A stretch of DNA of 5,691 bases from Bacteroidetes bacterium UBA7688 (GTDB lineage Bacteria; Bacteroidota; Bacteroidia; Chitinophagales; Chitinophagaceae). Below, piece by piece: positions 5,527 to 5,691 of the stretch. Below the pieces are notes generated by a model that did no database searches, had not been told where the DNA came from, and saw only the letters and a list, made by a program, of their open reading frames with translations. The position numbers and the translations under genes are program-made. The DNA is taken from contig DLGS01000304.1 of the NCBI GenBank assembly GCA_002482815.1, positions 1 to 5,691 on the forward strand, written 5' to 3'. Numbering within the stretch: the stretch's first letter is position 1; each line of letters starts with the position of its first letter.

Positions 5527-5691
5527 ATGAAGATTGAACAAATTTATACAGGGTGCCTTGCTCAAGGGGCTTATTATATTACCTCAAACGGCGAAGCTGC
5601 AATCATTGATCCCTTAAGGGAAGTAAAACCTTATCTTCAGCGCCTGGAACGCGATGGGGTGTTTTTGAAATACATTTTCGAAACTCATTTT
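5527..5691 (+). CDS. MBL-fold metallo-hydrolase, sulfur (persulfide) dioxygenase-like, N-terminal fragment
   Basis: Fifty-five residues are visible before the window ends. MKIEQIYTGCLAQGAYYI, then GEAAIIDPLREV and KYIFETHF, match the start of the Bacteroidota MBL-fold proteins related to ETHE1-type persulfide dioxygenases, many of which carry one or two C-terminal rhodanese domains (full length usually about 450-475 residues). The fragment stops inside the metal motif THxHxD: His54 is the first ligand and the rest lies outside. A stop codon (TAA at 5518-5520) lies in frame three codons upstream, so the ATG at 5527 is the only sensible start. The expected role is oxidation of low-molecular-weight persulfide to sulfite in the cytoplasm, with the permease upstream removing the product. 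Iron dependence, rhodanese domains and exact substrate cannot be checked here; glyoxalase II-like hydrolase is the main alternative. Confidence 0.88.
   Translation, partial: MKIEQIYTGCLAQGAYYITSNGEAAIIDPLREVKPYLQRLERDGVFLKYIFETHF

Overview
The window looks like a chromosomal segment from a member of the Bacteroidota, probably a Chitinophaga/Sphingobacteria- or Flavobacteria-type lineage. Four things point that way. Base composition is moderately AT-rich. No start codon has a clear Shine-Dalgarno sequence. The intergenic regions carry TAnnTTTG boxes, the Bacteroidota -7 promoter element. The protein families also fit: an Ig_7-type Ig-like domain in a giant modular surface protein, and an MBL-fold sulfur enzyme next to a TauE/SafE permease. 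The genus cannot be fixed from this sequence.

Layout. Positions 1-4482 (minus strand) are one uninterrupted reading frame of 1494 codons. It starts at 4482 and runs off the left edge. It encodes a very large secreted or surface protein: signal peptide, LamG/concanavalin-like domain, Ig-like domain, right-handed beta-helix module, second Ig-like domain, second longer beta-helix module, and an Ig_7-like domain at the edge. The two helix modules are clear internal paralogues. Each has the same entry block (YVD...W...KTVTEAL...IWVKKGTYYP...KLYGGF.G.E..LSARSV), a variable number of coils with FxxN and GG motifs, and a choice-of-anchor-Q-like exit block (IIWG...DP.F...GADNIW...DDGL...PCSP...DMGAYE). 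A 173-bp divergent intergenic region (4483-4655) separates it from the plus-strand genes.

At 4656-5447 (plus) lies a complete TauE/SafE (TSUP) family permease. At 5527 (plus) begins an MBL-fold hydrolase of the persulfide/sulfur dioxygenase-like type, cut off by the right edge just inside its THxHxD metal motif. The two are 79 bp apart on the same strand. In this family pairing the enzyme is expected to oxidise glutathione- or protein-bound persulfide sulfur and the permease to export sulfite or a related anion; that is inference from family knowledge. The 79-bp gap holds a near-consensus Crp/Fnr-type palindrome (AGTGA-N6-TCACA) about 43 bp upstream of the start site predicted from a TAnnTTTG box, an activator-like arrangement.

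I see no RNA genes, CRISPR arrays, insertion sequences or phage genes, and no evidence for a wholly new system. The points most worth a second look are the module duplication with exact 26-residue coil periodicity and the putative Crp/Fnr-controlled promoter of the MBL gene.
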